From positions 1 through 64,000 of the forward strand of contig NZ_BAAAKI010000001.1 of assembly GCF_039527675.1 (NCBI RefSeq): DNA of 64,000 bases, in the 5' to 3' direction. The notes below the pieces were generated by a model that ran no database searches, was not told where the DNA came from, and worked only from the letters and a program-made list of their open reading frames with translations. Position numbers and translations under genes: made by a program. This DNA comes from Luteococcus sanguinis. Its GTDB lineage: Bacteria; Actinomycetota; Actinomycetes; Propionibacteriales; Propionibacteriaceae. Below, piece by piece: positions 45,891-54,477 of this stretch (position 1 is its first letter; every line of letters starts with the position of its first letter).

Positions 45891-48521
45891 TCAGTCAATT
45901 CTCACCGAACGGGCCTGCGGCGGACGGGCTGCGACGAAGGCGCTCGCCGCGGCGAGCAGGGGAACGGACACCAGCAGGCCGATCAACCAGGCCCACGGAA
46001 TGCCGAGGCTGACACCGCCGCGCGTCGCTGCGACCACCGCCACCACCGGCGCGGCACCGACGACCAGACCCAGCGCCACACCCAGGCCGACGCTGACCAG
46101 CATCTGGATCGCCGACATGCCCCGCAGGGTCCAGGTGGAGGCGCCAATCGCTGCCAACCCGGCATGGGAATCGCGGGCATCACGCAAGGCCAGGGCTCCG
46201 GTCACGGCCGCGACGGCCAGCATCAGCGCGGCGCCGACCAGGCCGAGGTAGTCGACCAGTCTGGGGGTCGAGGAGTGCGGGCCCTGTTCGACGTAGACAT
46301 TCTGGGGCAGGTCGCCCAGCCGCGCCTTCTGCAGGATGGCCTGCAGCTCGTCCGCCTGGTGTTGGCTGGGCGTGGTGTTGGTCGACCAGATCACCGTCGT
46401 CGTCATGGGCTTCGCGTAGGGCATGAGCTTGGACAGCACCGCGGCCGGCACCAAGGTGTAGAGCGACAGGTCGTCGTCCACCAACGCCGGGACAGCGTGG
46501 GAGCTGTTGTCGTTGCCGCTCTCCGACATGACGGTGAGCTCCGCGTTTCCGCCCTTGACGTAGGACGCCGGGGCGACGACTCCGCCTGAGTTGATCATGT
46601 TCGTGACCTGTTGGCTGGGAGCCTTGCCGGTCACCACCTGGTACAGCTCAGGGCTGTACGCCGCGATCGCGTTCTGGCTACCCATGCACGCACCATCGTC
46701 CGTGCACGTCGGCACCAGCTCCACGGCCTGCACGGCGCTGCTCCACCAGCCACCGAAGGGTTCGACGAACTCCTGCACCGTCGCCTCCTGATTGATGGGG
46801 CCGAGCGTCGCCTCGACGAGCTCGCGGGCCTTCGCCAGGTCAGAGGCAGACAGTTCACCTCCCGTCTCCGGGTTGAGGGTTGTCACCTGGACCGCACCCG
46901 TCGGGATCGACTGCTGGTAGCGCGTGACCTCCGTGGCGCCGAGAGAGGCGAAGGCCACCAGCAGCGAGCTGATCAAGGTCGTGATGGCCAAGGATGCCGC
47001 GACACCCGCCGTGGCCCGGGAGCGGTTCCGCGAGCCGTCCCGCACCGCCATCCGCAAGGCCAGGGGCCCAGCGGCACGACGTCCCAGCCGGTCGAGCAGG
47101 AAGGGGACGGCCGCCAGGCTGCCGAGGAAGAGGAAGAGGACGCACATCATCGCCGGCCCGATGGCGCGCTCCTCGGGCACTCCCCCATTCCAGGAGACCT
47201 TGGCCCCGGGCCAGAGCTGCGGTCCGACAAGTGCGGCCACAAGACCCAGCGCGACGAACACGAGCGCCAACCACGGAGTCTTCGCGCTGGTCTGCGCGGC
47301 CTCCGCGGAACGGACGGCGGTCAGCACATCCTGCTGGGCCACCTGACGAGCGGGCAGCCAGGCGGCGATGACGGCGGCGCTGGTGCCGACAAGCACCAAG
47401 GCCAACAGCACCAGCCACGGCACCGAGATCGGAACCGGGAGGTTGGTGCCCTTGGCATTCATCCAGGCCTGCAGACCGGCCCCCAGGGCCACTCCGGCCA
47501 ACGCCCCGACGATCGTCCCGGCCAGACCGAGCAACAGTCCTTGCCGGGTGACGACCTGCTGCAGGGTCCGGGCCGGGGCGCCGGAAGCGCTGAGCAGGGC
47601 CAGCGAGCGACGTTGCTGACGGATGCCGATGGCGAAGGCCGCGCCAGCGATGGTGGCCGTGAGCAAGGTGACCACCATGCCGAAACCGACCAGGATCGCC
47701 TGCATCATGGCGCCGCCGGTGCCGTTGCCCAACTGCATCGCTTCATAGGCATCGCGGGTGGTGTACGCGATGCCCACCTTGTTGAGGGAGGCCACCTGGG
47801 CCTCCTCCAGTGCTGGTCCATCAAGGAAGACCACCGTGGTGGCGTCCGCCCCCTTGGCCACAGCTGCCGCGGGGTGGCTGGGCCCGACGACCACGGCGGT
47901 GCCGGAGCTGTTGCTGCGGAGGGTTCCGGAGACGCGGTAGTCCTTGCCGGCGACCTGAACGGTGTCACCAACTGCGACGCCGAAGCGTTCGGCGGTATAA
48001 CGCGGCAGGACGACCTCGTCGTCCGCTGGCAGAGCGGCGTCGGTAGCTACCCACTGGCCAGGCGAGGCAAGCACGGAGAGGTCGCTGACGATGACGTCGC
48101 CCGCGTACTGGGCCCCGTCGAACCCCAGCGTGATCGGTGCCGTGGTCTCCATCGAGACGGACACCCCGGCCGGGAGGCTGAGGTTGGAGAAGTCGGCCGT
48201 CACCTGGTGCGCCGTGGCGTCCTGGGTGGAGCTCTCGTCCTGCGGGCAGCTCCAGTCGGTCAGGCTTGCCTGACGGCAGGTGCCGTTGGCGCCGTAGAGC
48301 TGCTGCAGCATCGCCGTCCCACCACGGAACATCGCGTCCGTGCTGTTGTCGCGATACTGCGGGACCAAGATCATCGCCAAGGCCATCACCGCAGCAACCG
48401 GCAGCCCGATCAAGGCCATGATCAACGCGGATCGCCCCTTGTGGCGGCCCAGTTCACGGCGTGCCATCCGAGTGGCCACACCGCCGGCACCGCCGGATGC
48501 GCGACTGGGAAGCCAGAGCAT
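45891..48521 (-). CDS. ABC transporter permease, FtsX-like
   Basis: An 876-residue (from ATG 48521) integral membrane protein with two FtsX-like permease domains: an N-terminal helix (about residues 34-55), a large extracytoplasmic region, helix clusters near 270-420 and 470-530, a second external domain, then helices at the C-terminus. This is the MacB-like mechanotransmission layout used to export lipoproteins or peptides or to resist antimicrobial peptides. The start overlaps the stop of the ATPase gene (TGATG; GTG 48524 is an alternative). It forms an operon with the ATPase and the PadR regulator. Confidence 0.9.
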   Translation of the reverse strand: MLWLPSRASGGAGGVATRMARRELGRHKGRSALIMALIGLPVAAVMALAMILVPQYRDNSTDAMFRGGTAMLQQLYGANGTCRQASLTDWSCPQDESSTQDATAHQVTADFSNLSLPAGVSVSMETTAPITLGFDGAQYAGDVIVSDLSVLASPGQWVATDAALPADDEVVLPRYTAERFGVAVGDTVQVAGKDYRVSGTLRSNSSGTAVVVGPSHPAAAVAKGADATTVVFLDGPALEEAQVASLNKVGIAYTTRDAYEAMQLGNGTGGAMMQAILVGFGMVVTLLTATIAGAAFAIGIRQQRRSLALLSASGAPARTLQQVVTRQGLLLGLAGTIVGALAGVALGAGLQAWMNAKGTNLPVPISVPWLVLLALVLVGTSAAVIAAWLPARQVAQQDVLTAVRSAEAAQTSAKTPWLALVFVALGLVAALVGPQLWPGAKVSWNGGVPEERAIGPAMMCVLFLFLGSLAAVPFLLDRLGRRAAGPLALRMAVRDGSRNRSRATAGVAASLAITTLISSLLVAFASLGATEVTRYQQSIPTGAVQVTTLNPETGGELSASDLAKARELVEATLGPINQEATVQEFVEPFGGWWSSAVQAVELVPTCTDDGACMGSQNAIAAYSPELYQVVTGKAPSQQVTNMINSGGVVAPASYVKGGNAELTVMSESGNDNSSHAVPALVDDDLSLYTLVPAAVLSKLMPYAKPMTTTVIWSTNTTPSQHQADELQAILQKARLGDLPQNVYVEQGPHSSTPRLVDYLGLVGAALMLAVAAVTGALALRDARDSHAGLAAIGASTWTLRGMSAIQMLVSVGLGVALGLVVGAAPVVAVVAATRGGVSLGIPWAWLIGLLVSVPLLAAASAFVAARPPQARSVRID

Positions 48522-49249
48522 CACGATGCCCGCCGCGGAGAGTTGAGCAGCACACGCGGATCGGTGACGACCTGGGTCTGGTCGACCTGTCGTCCATCCC
48601 GGAGGAAGACGACGCGATCGGCCCAGCCCGCGTGACGGGCCTCGTGCGTGACGAGGACGACGGCGACGCCGTCGTCGGCCAGGTCGCGCAATAGGGCCAT
48701 GATCTCGTCGCCGGTGTTGGAGTCGAGGGCACCGGTCGGTTCGTCGGCGAGGATCAGGCGCCGGTCGCCGACGATGGCGCGGGCGATGGCGACGCGCTGC
48801 CGCTGGCCGCCGGACATCTGCTCGATGAAGCGCTCTGCGAGCTCGGGCAACTGGACGCGGGTCAGGGCCGTATCGGCCAGGCCACGGGCGTCCACGGGCG
48901 AGACGCCGTCCAACTCCAGCGGCAGGGAGATGTTCTCGATCGCGGTCAGGGTCGGGACCAGGTTGAAGTCCTGGAAGACGAATCCCAGGCTGCGACGGCG
49001 CAGCCGGGCCAGTTCGTCGCGGGACTTTCCGCCCAGCGGCACGCCCGCGACCAGCACCTCGCCAGCGGTCGCGTGGTCGAGTCCGCCAGCGATGCCCAGC
49101 AGCGTGGACTTGCCGGAGCCGGAGGGCCCCATCACGGCGATGAACTCTCCGGGATGGACGACCAGGTCGAGGTCGGTGAGCGCATCGACGGCGGTGTCCC
49201 CGGAGCCAAAGCTTCGGCAGACCTGCCTCATCTCGAGGGCGGCGGTCAT
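48521..49249 (-). CDS. ABC transporter ATP-binding protein (MacB/LolD type)
   Basis: The 242-residue ATPase has Walker A GPSGSGKST, a Q-loop near FVFQDFNLVP, the signature MSGGQRQR, Walker B LILADEPTGALDS and the H-loop THE. The sequence VFQDFNLVPTLTAIENISLPL is typical of the LolD/MacB family that energises FtsX-like permeases. It overlaps the PadR stop by 4 bases (ATGA) and the permease start by one codon, so the three genes form one translationally coupled operon. Confidence 0.95.
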   Translation of the reverse strand: MTAALEMRQVCRSFGSGDTAVDALTDLDLVVHPGEFIAVMGPSGSGKSTLLGIAGGLDHATAGEVLVAGVPLGGKSRDELARLRRRSLGFVFQDFNLVPTLTAIENISLPLELDGVSPVDARGLADTALTRVQLPELAERFIEQMSGGQRQRVAIARAIVGDRRLILADEPTGALDSNTGDEIMALLRDLADDGVAVVLVTHEARHAGWADRVVFLRDGRQVDQTQVVTDPRVLLNSPRRAS

Positions 49250-49875
49250 CGGTGGGTCCTTTCCGGGGAAGACGGGACGCTGGTGGTGTGCTGAGCGGTG
49301 CTGGTCTCGCGGGCGGCGCGTGTGTGCTGGGACGCGCGTGGGCTGCGCTGGCCGCGGGCCTTGCGGGCGGCGCGCACCGCTGCGGCCTCGCAGTGGTCGA
49401 GCCAGCGGACCTCGGCCTCGCACTGGTGGATCAGGCTCTCGATGACGAGTTGCCAGGCGAGGTCGTCCCGGTCGGCGTCGCGGCGGGCCCGGGTGTAGTC
49501 CTGCAGCGTCTCCATGGAGGCGCGGCGCTGCGCCTGGATGAGCGTGGGGACGTCGATGCCGTCGAGGGTGACTGCGATGGCGATCTTGATCGCGAGCTCG
49601 TTGCGAGGTGGGTTGTTCATGGCCACGGGGTTGGCGAACCAGTGCTCGACCTCGCCGCGGCCGGTCTCGGTGATCCGGTAGATCACGCGTCCGTCGGCGT
49701 CGGCATCCCCGCGCTCGACCAGACCATCGCGCTCCAGCCGGTCGAGCGTGGTGTAGACCTGCCCGATGTTCAGCGGCCAGGAGTTGCCGGTGCGACGGTC
49801 GAACTCGCTCTTGAGCTCGTAACCGTAACGCGGCTGCTCCCCCAGCAGGGCGAGCAATGACTGACGGACGGACAT
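49246..49875 (-). CDS. PadR family transcriptional regulator
   Basis: A 209-residue PadR protein: an N-terminal winged helix (about 1-85, SVRQSLLALLGEQPRYGYEL and IGQVYTTLDRLERDGLVER) and a C-terminal helical dimerisation region (about 100-175), followed by a low-complexity Arg/Ser/Thr tail. PadR proteins usually repress a neighbouring efflux gene and themselves until an effector binds. The ATG 49875 follows GAGGAGG. Two palindromic sites lie 22 and 48 bases upstream of the start, which fits autoregulation of the padR-ABC-FtsX operon. Confidence 0.93.
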   Translation of the reverse strand: MSVRQSLLALLGEQPRYGYELKSEFDRRTGNSWPLNIGQVYTTLDRLERDGLVERGDADADGRVIYRITETGRGEVEHWFANPVAMNNPPRNELAIKIAIAVTLDGIDVPTLIQAQRRASMETLQDYTRARRDADRDDLAWQLVIESLIHQCEAEVRWLDHCEAAAVRAARKARGQRSPRASQHTRAARETSTAQHTTSVPSSPERTHR

Positions 49876-49896
49876 GTGGCCTCCTCGACTCACCAG

Positions 49897-49937
49897 GCAT
49901 ACCCGGTATGCGCCATAGCATGGCATACGGGGTATGT
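49897..49937. promoter_or_regulatory. Two palindromic operators of the PadR operon
   Basis: GCATACCCGGTATGC (49897-49911) is a perfect 7-bp-arm palindrome, and GCATACGGGGTATGT (49923-49937) is a second copy with one outer mismatch, centre to centre 26 bases. The GTAT/ATAC arms and the location just before padR are typical of PadR binding sites. A plausible minus-strand promoter overlaps them. Confidence 0.75.
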
Positions 49938-50085
49938 ATACGCAACAGGCACTCGAGCGCACCCCATCCCCCACCCCCTGCAGATCGCCAACCGGGCGGA
50001 TCCTCCTGAATGTTTGCCCGCGACGCTTCAGGCGGTTCAGGTTTCGATACTGGCGAGCGGCTCGCGATCGTCACCTTGGGTGGGG

Positions 50086-50120
50086 TTGACAATGGTTGGA
50101 GTTATTGCAAATGATTCTCA
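50086..50120 (+). promoter_or_regulatory. Promoter and Zur-box-like site of the AztD-like gene
   Basis: A perfect -35 TTGACA (50086-50091) is followed after 18 bases by AATGAT (50110-50115). Overlapping it, TGCAAATGATTCTCA (50106-50120) resembles the zinc-uptake-regulator box, a 15-bp inverted repeat of the TGAnAATnATTnTCA kind. The start codon begins at 50123, so the transcript would start at or near the ATG (leaderless). The box call is by eye. Confidence 0.6.
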
Positions 50121-50122
50121 CT

Positions 50123-51352
50123 ATGAATAGATCCTTACGTCCCTTCACCCTGTTCGGCTTGCTGGCGCTGACCGCCTGCAGCCAAGCAGCCCTTCCCGCA
50201 TCCACCTCGTCCACCGGTGCCTCCGCAGTGCCGTCCGCCCGTGAAACCTTCGAGGCCGCCGGGCCGACGCCACGCCTGGTGGTCACCCATGACGGGGGCG
50301 TCACGGTCGTCGACGCAACGAGCGGGAAAGTGGAGGGCGAGTTCGCGGCGGAGGGTTTCACCCGCCTGAACCAGGCCGGGGACGGGCGACATCTGTTGCT
50401 GACCGAGGGAGACCACTTCCGGGTGCTGGACTCGGGTGCCTGGTCTCGCGCGCACGGTGACCACAGCCACTCCTACAAGACCGCACCGCTGTTGACGGAC
50501 GTCACGTTCGACGGGGAGCACCCGGGCCACGCGGTCTTCCACGGCGATCGCACGGCGCTGTTCTACGACGGCGAGGGACGCGTCGAATGGTTCGAACCAA
50601 CCGCGCTGTCGCTGGAGAAGCCAAAGACCCAGCACATCCAACTGCCCGCAGCGCACCACGGCGTTGCGCTGTGGCGCGACGACGACACGTTCGTCCACAC
50701 CGTCGGCACCGAGGACGCACGCAGCGGCGTCGCCATCCGCGACGCCGAGGGAAAGGAGCTCGCGAGCACCGAGGACTGCCCTGGCGTGCACGGCGAGGCA
50801 TCCGTCAAGGCGGCAATCTCGGTGGGCTGCGAGGACGGGATCCTCATCATCAAGAAGAACGTGATCACCAAGGTGGAGTCGCCCGACGCCTATGGCCGGA
50901 TTGGCAACCAGGCCGGTACCGAGGCATCGACGGTCGTGCTGGGTGACTACAAGGTCGACAAGGATGCCGAGCTGGAACGCCCCACCCGCATCTCGTTGAC
51001 CGACACCGCGACCGGGAGGCTGCGCCTGGTGGACCTCGGCGCCTCCTACTCCTTCCGGTCCCTTGGCCGCGGACCGGCTGGGGAGGCGTTGGTTCTGGGG
51101 ACGGACGGCAAGTTGCGCGTCATTGACCCCGCCAACGGCAAGGTCACCCGGCAGGTGACGGTGGTGAAGCCCTGGACCGAACCGCTGGAATGGCAACAAC
51201 CGCGCCCGACCCTGTACGTCCAGGGTGACCAGGCGTGGGTGAGCGAACCGGCCTCGAAACAACTGCACCGCGTCGATCTGGCCACTGGCAAGGTCGACCA
51301 GACGATCACGCTGACCCAGAGGCCGAACGAGCTCAACGGCGTCGTCGGCTGA
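50123..51352 (+). CDS. AztD-like zinc-binding beta-propeller lipoprotein
   Basis: The 409-residue protein has a lipoprotein signal (LTACS, Cys about 19). The mature domain resembles AztD, the periplasmic zinc metallochaperone that loads the solute-binding protein of the AztABC transporter: a His-rich loop AHGDHSHS (about residues 117-124), FDGEHPGHAVFHGD, LPAAHHGVALW and EDCPGVHGEA, followed by repeated beta-blade strands. The Zur-like box over its promoter supports a role in zinc limitation. Unlike known azt loci no ABC transporter or substrate-binding gene is adjacent; the neighbours are the PadR operon and a HAD gene. ATG 50123 is the only start that fits the promoter. Confidence 0.72.
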   Translation: MNRSLRPFTLFGLLALTACSQAALPASTSSTGASAVPSARETFEAAGPTPRLVVTHDGGVTVVDATSGKVEGEFAAEGFTRLNQAGDGRHLLLTEGDHFRVLDSGAWSRAHGDHSHSYKTAPLLTDVTFDGEHPGHAVFHGDRTALFYDGEGRVEWFEPTALSLEKPKTQHIQLPAAHHGVALWRDDDTFVHTVGTEDARSGVAIRDAEGKELASTEDCPGVHGEASVKAAISVGCEDGILIIKKNVITKVESPDAYGRIGNQAGTEASTVVLGDYKVDKDAELERPTRISLTDTATGRLRLVDLGASYSFRSLGRGPAGEALVLGTDGKLRVIDPANGKVTRQVTVVKPWTEPLEWQQPRPTLYVQGDQAWVSEPASKQLHRVDLATGKVDQTITLTQRPNELNGVVG

Positions 51353-51438
51353 GACCATCCAATCCGGCCATAGGCGGCTCCACTCGGAGCGCGCGGGGAC
51401 GGTCCCACCTCCTGGGGGCCGAGCCGCATGGGGGAAGG

Positions 51439-51469
51439 CCCGGTTCCTCGTTCACCCCGAGGAACCGGG
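51439..51469. terminator. Hairpin between the AztD-like gene and the HAD gene
   Basis: CCCGGTTCCTCG (51439-51450) pairs perfectly with CGAGGAACCGGG (51458-51469) around a 7-base loop. It stands between two convergent genes, so it is a likely bidirectional terminator, although the T-tract is poor on both sides. Confidence 0.75.
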
Positions 51470-51500
51470 TTCCGCCGCCTTCAGGCTGGGCGGAGACCCG

Positions 51501-52322
51501 TCACCAGGCGGATGGGTCACGCAGGAAGGCCATCACCTGTCGCGCCACACCGTCGTCCATGTTGGAGACGGCAATGCCCTTGGCCGCGTCCCGCACGGCG
51601 TCGCTCGAGCCATCCATCGCCCAGGAGTGACCGGCCCAGCGCAGCATCTCGATGTCATTGAGGCCGTCGCCGAACGCCGCCACCTCAGACTGCTGCACAC
51701 CGAGGTGGCGGCACAGTTCGTCCAGACCGGTTGCCTTGGTGACTCCGGGCGCGACGACCTCGACGAAGTCCGCGCCCGACCAGGTGGCCTCCAAGCCGCC
51801 CGTGCCGACCTGCAGGACGATGCGCAACAAGTCGCGGGGGTGCACCCACGGGTGCCGCAGCACGAGCTTCAACGCCGGATCGGCGACCACCTCGATGAGC
51901 TTGGCGCGCCCCATCTGCTGGGGGTCGCGGCCATGGTCGCCCGGGGCGGTCATCGCGGCGTATCCGTCCTGCGCGATGAAGGTGTCACCCCGGTCGCGGA
52001 CGGACGCGAAGCGGGTCTCGGGAAGTTCGGAGGCGACAGCGGCCGCAAGGTCGGCCATCGCGTCCGGCGGGAGCAGGTGCTCGAACAGAACCTCGCCGGT
52101 CTCGAGGTGGTACCCCAGGCCTCCGTTGCAGCCGATGGCCCAGTCAACCAATCCCGCCTGCTCGGCAATCTGGACCAGACCGAGCGGCTGGCGTGCGGTC
52201 ACCGGGATGACGTGGATGCCGGATTCTCGGGCCGCGTCCAGCACGCTGCGCGTCCATGCACTCACGGTCTTGTCGTGGCGCAGCAGCGTGCCGTCGAGGT
52301 CGGTGGCCACCAACTTGATCAT
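51501..52322 (-). CDS. HAD superfamily phosphatase, Cof type
   Basis: A 273-residue HAD hydrolase with motif I DLDGTLLRHDK (the nucleophile Asp is residue 8), motif II in IPVTARQPL, a C2-type cap domain in the middle and motif IV GDGLNDIEML near the C-terminus. Cof-type enzymes act on sugar phosphates, nucleotides or FMN; the substrate is not predictable. It is upstream-adjacent to recR on the minus strand in the order recR then HAD, with 15 bases between them. Confidence 0.92.
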   Translation of the reverse strand: MIKLVATDLDGTLLRHDKTVSAWTRSVLDAARESGIHVIPVTARQPLGLVQIAEQAGLVDWAIGCNGGLGYHLETGEVLFEHLLPPDAMADLAAAVASELPETRFASVRDRGDTFIAQDGYAAMTAPGDHGRDPQQMGRAKLIEVVADPALKLVLRHPWVHPRDLLRIVLQVGTGGLEATWSGADFVEVVAPGVTKATGLDELCRHLGVQQSEVAAFGDGLNDIEMLRWAGHSWAMDGSSDAVRDAAKGIAVSNMDDGVARQVMAFLRDPSAW

Positions 52323-52337
52323 GGTCTGCTCTCTCGG

Positions 52338-52937
52338 TCAGCCCTGGACGTAGCGGCGGCCCTCGAAGGCACGCCCCAGGGTCACCTCGTCGGCGTACTC
52401 GAGGTCGCCTCCGACGGGCAGGCCGGACGCGAGCCGCGCGATGCGCAGGTCCATGTCCTTGAGCAGGCGGGACAGGTAGGTGGCTGTCGCCTCGCCCTCG
52501 GTGTTCGGGTCGGTCGCCAGGATGATTTCGGTCACCGTGCCGTCGGCCAGGCGAGTCAGGAGCTCCTTGATGTGCAGGTCGGCTGGCCCGCGCCCGTCGA
52601 TCGGAGAGATGGAACCGCCGAGCACGTGGTAGAGCCCACGGAACTCCCGGGTGCGCTCGATGGCGGCCACGTCCTTGCTCTCCTCCACGACGCAGATGAC
52701 CGCTTGGTCACGCCGTCCGTCGCGGCAGATGCGGCAGGTCTCCTCCTCGCTGACGTTGAAACAGATGGAGCAGAACTTCGCGCGCGCCTTGACGGTGCGC
52801 ACGACGTCGGCGAAGCGGTTGACGTCCTCGGCTGGCTGGTCGAGCATCCAGAAGGCGATGCGCTGGGCACTCTTCGGCCCAACGCCGGGCAGGCGGCCCA
52901 ACTCGTCGATCAGGTCCTGTACGGGGCCTTCATACAT
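52338..52937 (-). CDS. recR: Recombination mediator RecR
   Basis: RecR works with RecO (and RecF) to load RecA on gapped DNA. The 199-residue protein has the N-terminal helix-hairpin-helix (LGRLPGVGPKSAQRIAFW), the Cys4 zinc finger (CSICFNVSEEETCRIC, about 57-72), the Toprim domain (VICVVEESKDVAAIERTREF) and the Walker B-like C-terminus with LASGLPVGGDLEYAD. Length is standard. It follows ybaB directly, the usual dnaX-ybaB-recR order, here with a glycerate kinase gene inserted between dnaX and ybaB. Confidence 0.97.
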   Translation of the reverse strand: MYEGPVQDLIDELGRLPGVGPKSAQRIAFWMLDQPAEDVNRFADVVRTVKARAKFCSICFNVSEEETCRICRDGRRDQAVICVVEESKDVAAIERTREFRGLYHVLGGSISPIDGRGPADLHIKELLTRLADGTVTEIILATDPNTEGEATATYLSRLLKDMDLRIARLASGLPVGGDLEYADEVTLGRAFEGRRYVQG

Positions 52938-52938
52938 C

Positions 52939-53256
52939 TCAGAAACCCAGCGCGCCCATGTCGGGCACGTCGGGCATGATGTCGGCGGCGGCCGACTGCA
53001 CCTGGCTGGCGGCGTCGCGCACGGCGGCCATCACCAGGTCGGCGAGACCATCGGCGTCTTCGGGGTCGATTGCGGCGGGCTGGATGACCAAGCCGGTCAG
53101 CTCGCCCTGGCCGCTCATGGTTGCCTCCACCAGGCCACCGCCGGAGGTGCCGGTGAAGCTGCTGTTGGCCAGCTCTTCCTGGGCTGACTGCAGCTGGGCC
53201 TGCATCTGCTGCGCCTGCGCCAGCAGGGCCGACATGTCCATACCCTCGGGGAACAT
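52939..53256 (-). CDS. ybaB: YbaB/EbfC family nucleoid-associated protein
   Basis: A 105-residue DNA-binding protein of the YbaB/EbfC family: helix rich in Gln (LLAQAQQMQAQLQSAQEELA, about 10-29), a central beta-sheet with GGGLVEATMSGQGELTGLVI and a C-terminal helix with NLA-type DLVMAAVRDAASQVQ. It forms tweezer-like dimers on DNA. The ATG 53256 follows AAGGA by 6 bases. One base separates its stop from recR; upstream lies the glycerate kinase gene. Confidence 0.93.
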   Translation of the reverse strand: MFPEGMDMSALLAQAQQMQAQLQSAQEELANSSFTGTSGGGLVEATMSGQGELTGLVIQPAAIDPEDADGLADLVMAAVRDAASQVQSAAADIMPDVPDMGALGF

Positions 53257-53309
53257 CGCGTCCTTCTCTCGTCGGTCGGCCCCCTCAGCGGAACCGGTCA
53301 GCGGCAACT

Positions 53310-54476
53310 CTAGTTGGCGCCACCCACGGTTCCGGACGACTGCGGGCCCGCCTCCACGAACCAGCGCGCGATCTCCTGTCCACACCGGACGAGGTTGTCG
53401 TGCGCGCCCGCCAAGGCATCGGCCAGCGGCTGGCCGGGAGGGCTTGCCTGCCACAACCGGACGAAGGGCTCGGGGGCCAGTTCGTCGCTGCCGTCGCCCA
53501 GCAGGCCAGCGACGGCCACCACGGGGACCCCAGCAGCGTGCACCGCCTGCGCGACACCCCACGGCGTCTTGCCGTTGCGGGTCTGGGAGTCGATGCGTCC
53601 CTCACCGGTGATGACCAGGTCGGCGCCGACGACTCGCTCGGACAGACCTGCGTGGCGGGCCACCAGACCGACGCCGCTGGTCAGGGTCGCATCGGCGAAG
53701 GCAAGCAGGCCAGCACCGAGCCCACCGGCGGCACCAGCCCCCGGGACCTCCAAGACATCACGTCCGGTCTGCTCATGGACGACATTCGCGAAGCGGGCCA
53801 ACGCGGCGTCCAGTGCGCAGACGGTGGCGGGGTCGGCGCCCTTCTGGGGTCCGAAGACCGCGGAGGCACCATTCGGGCCGCACAGTGGATTGGTCACGTC
53901 GCAGGCCACCTCCACCTGACACCAGGCCAGGCGCGGGTCGAGACCGGTGAGGTCGATGCTCGCGAGCTCGGCCAACGCGGCACCACCGGGCGGCAGGTCG
54001 TGGCTGTCCGAGTCGAGGAAGCGGACGCCCAGGGCGGAGGCGAAACCCGCCCCGGCGTCGTTGGTCGCCGAGCCGCCAATCCCCAGCAGCAGGTGGCGGG
54101 CACCGCGGTCGAGTGCGGCCCGGACGAGCTCGCCCGTTCCGTAGGTGGTGGTGATGCGGGCGTCGCGCAGTTCGGCCGGCACCAATGGCAACCCGCTGGC
54201 CGCGGCCATCTCGATCACGGCGGTCATGCGGTCGCCGAGCATCCCCCAGGTCGCCTCGACGGCTCCCCCCAGCGGACCGGTCACCGTGGTTGTGATGCGC
54301 TCGCCGCCGGTGGCGTCGACCAGCGCGTCCACCGTCCCCTCGCCGCCGTCGGCCATCGGCACGTCCACGAACTCGACGTCGTCGACCACGGTCCGGATTC
54401 CCTCGGCCAGCGCGTCACAGGCCTGTTGGGCGGTCAGCGACTCCTTGAAGGAGTCGGGTGCCAGCACGATGCGCAT
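53310..54476 (-). CDS. Glycerate kinase, GlxK/GarK family
   Basis: Phosphorylates D-glycerate, giving 2-phosphoglycerate in this family. The 388-residue protein has the family blocks APDSFKESLTAQQACDAL at the start, PMADGGEGTVDAL, GIGGSATNDAGAGFASALG, DVTNPLCGPNGASAVFGPQKGA and TGEGRIDSQTRNGKTPWGVA. Length fits the type-1 glycerate kinases (about 370-390). It lies one base after dnaX and is followed by ybaB; its place in the dnaX-ybaB-recR run is unusual and may be a lineage-specific insertion. Confidence 0.93.
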   Translation of the reverse strand: MRIVLAPDSFKESLTAQQACDALAEGIRTVVDDVEFVDVPMADGGEGTVDALVDATGGERITTTVTGPLGGAVEATWGMLGDRMTAVIEMAAASGLPLVPAELRDARITTTYGTGELVRAALDRGARHLLLGIGGSATNDAGAGFASALGVRFLDSDSHDLPPGGAALAELASIDLTGLDPRLAWCQVEVACDVTNPLCGPNGASAVFGPQKGADPATVCALDAALARFANVVHEQTGRDVLEVPGAGAAGGLGAGLLAFADATLTSGVGLVARHAGLSERVVGADLVITGEGRIDSQTRNGKTPWGVAQAVHAAGVPVVAVAGLLGDGSDELAPEPFVRLWQASPPGQPLADALAGAHDNLVRCGQEIARWFVEAGPQSSGTVGGAN

Positions 54477-54477
54477 G

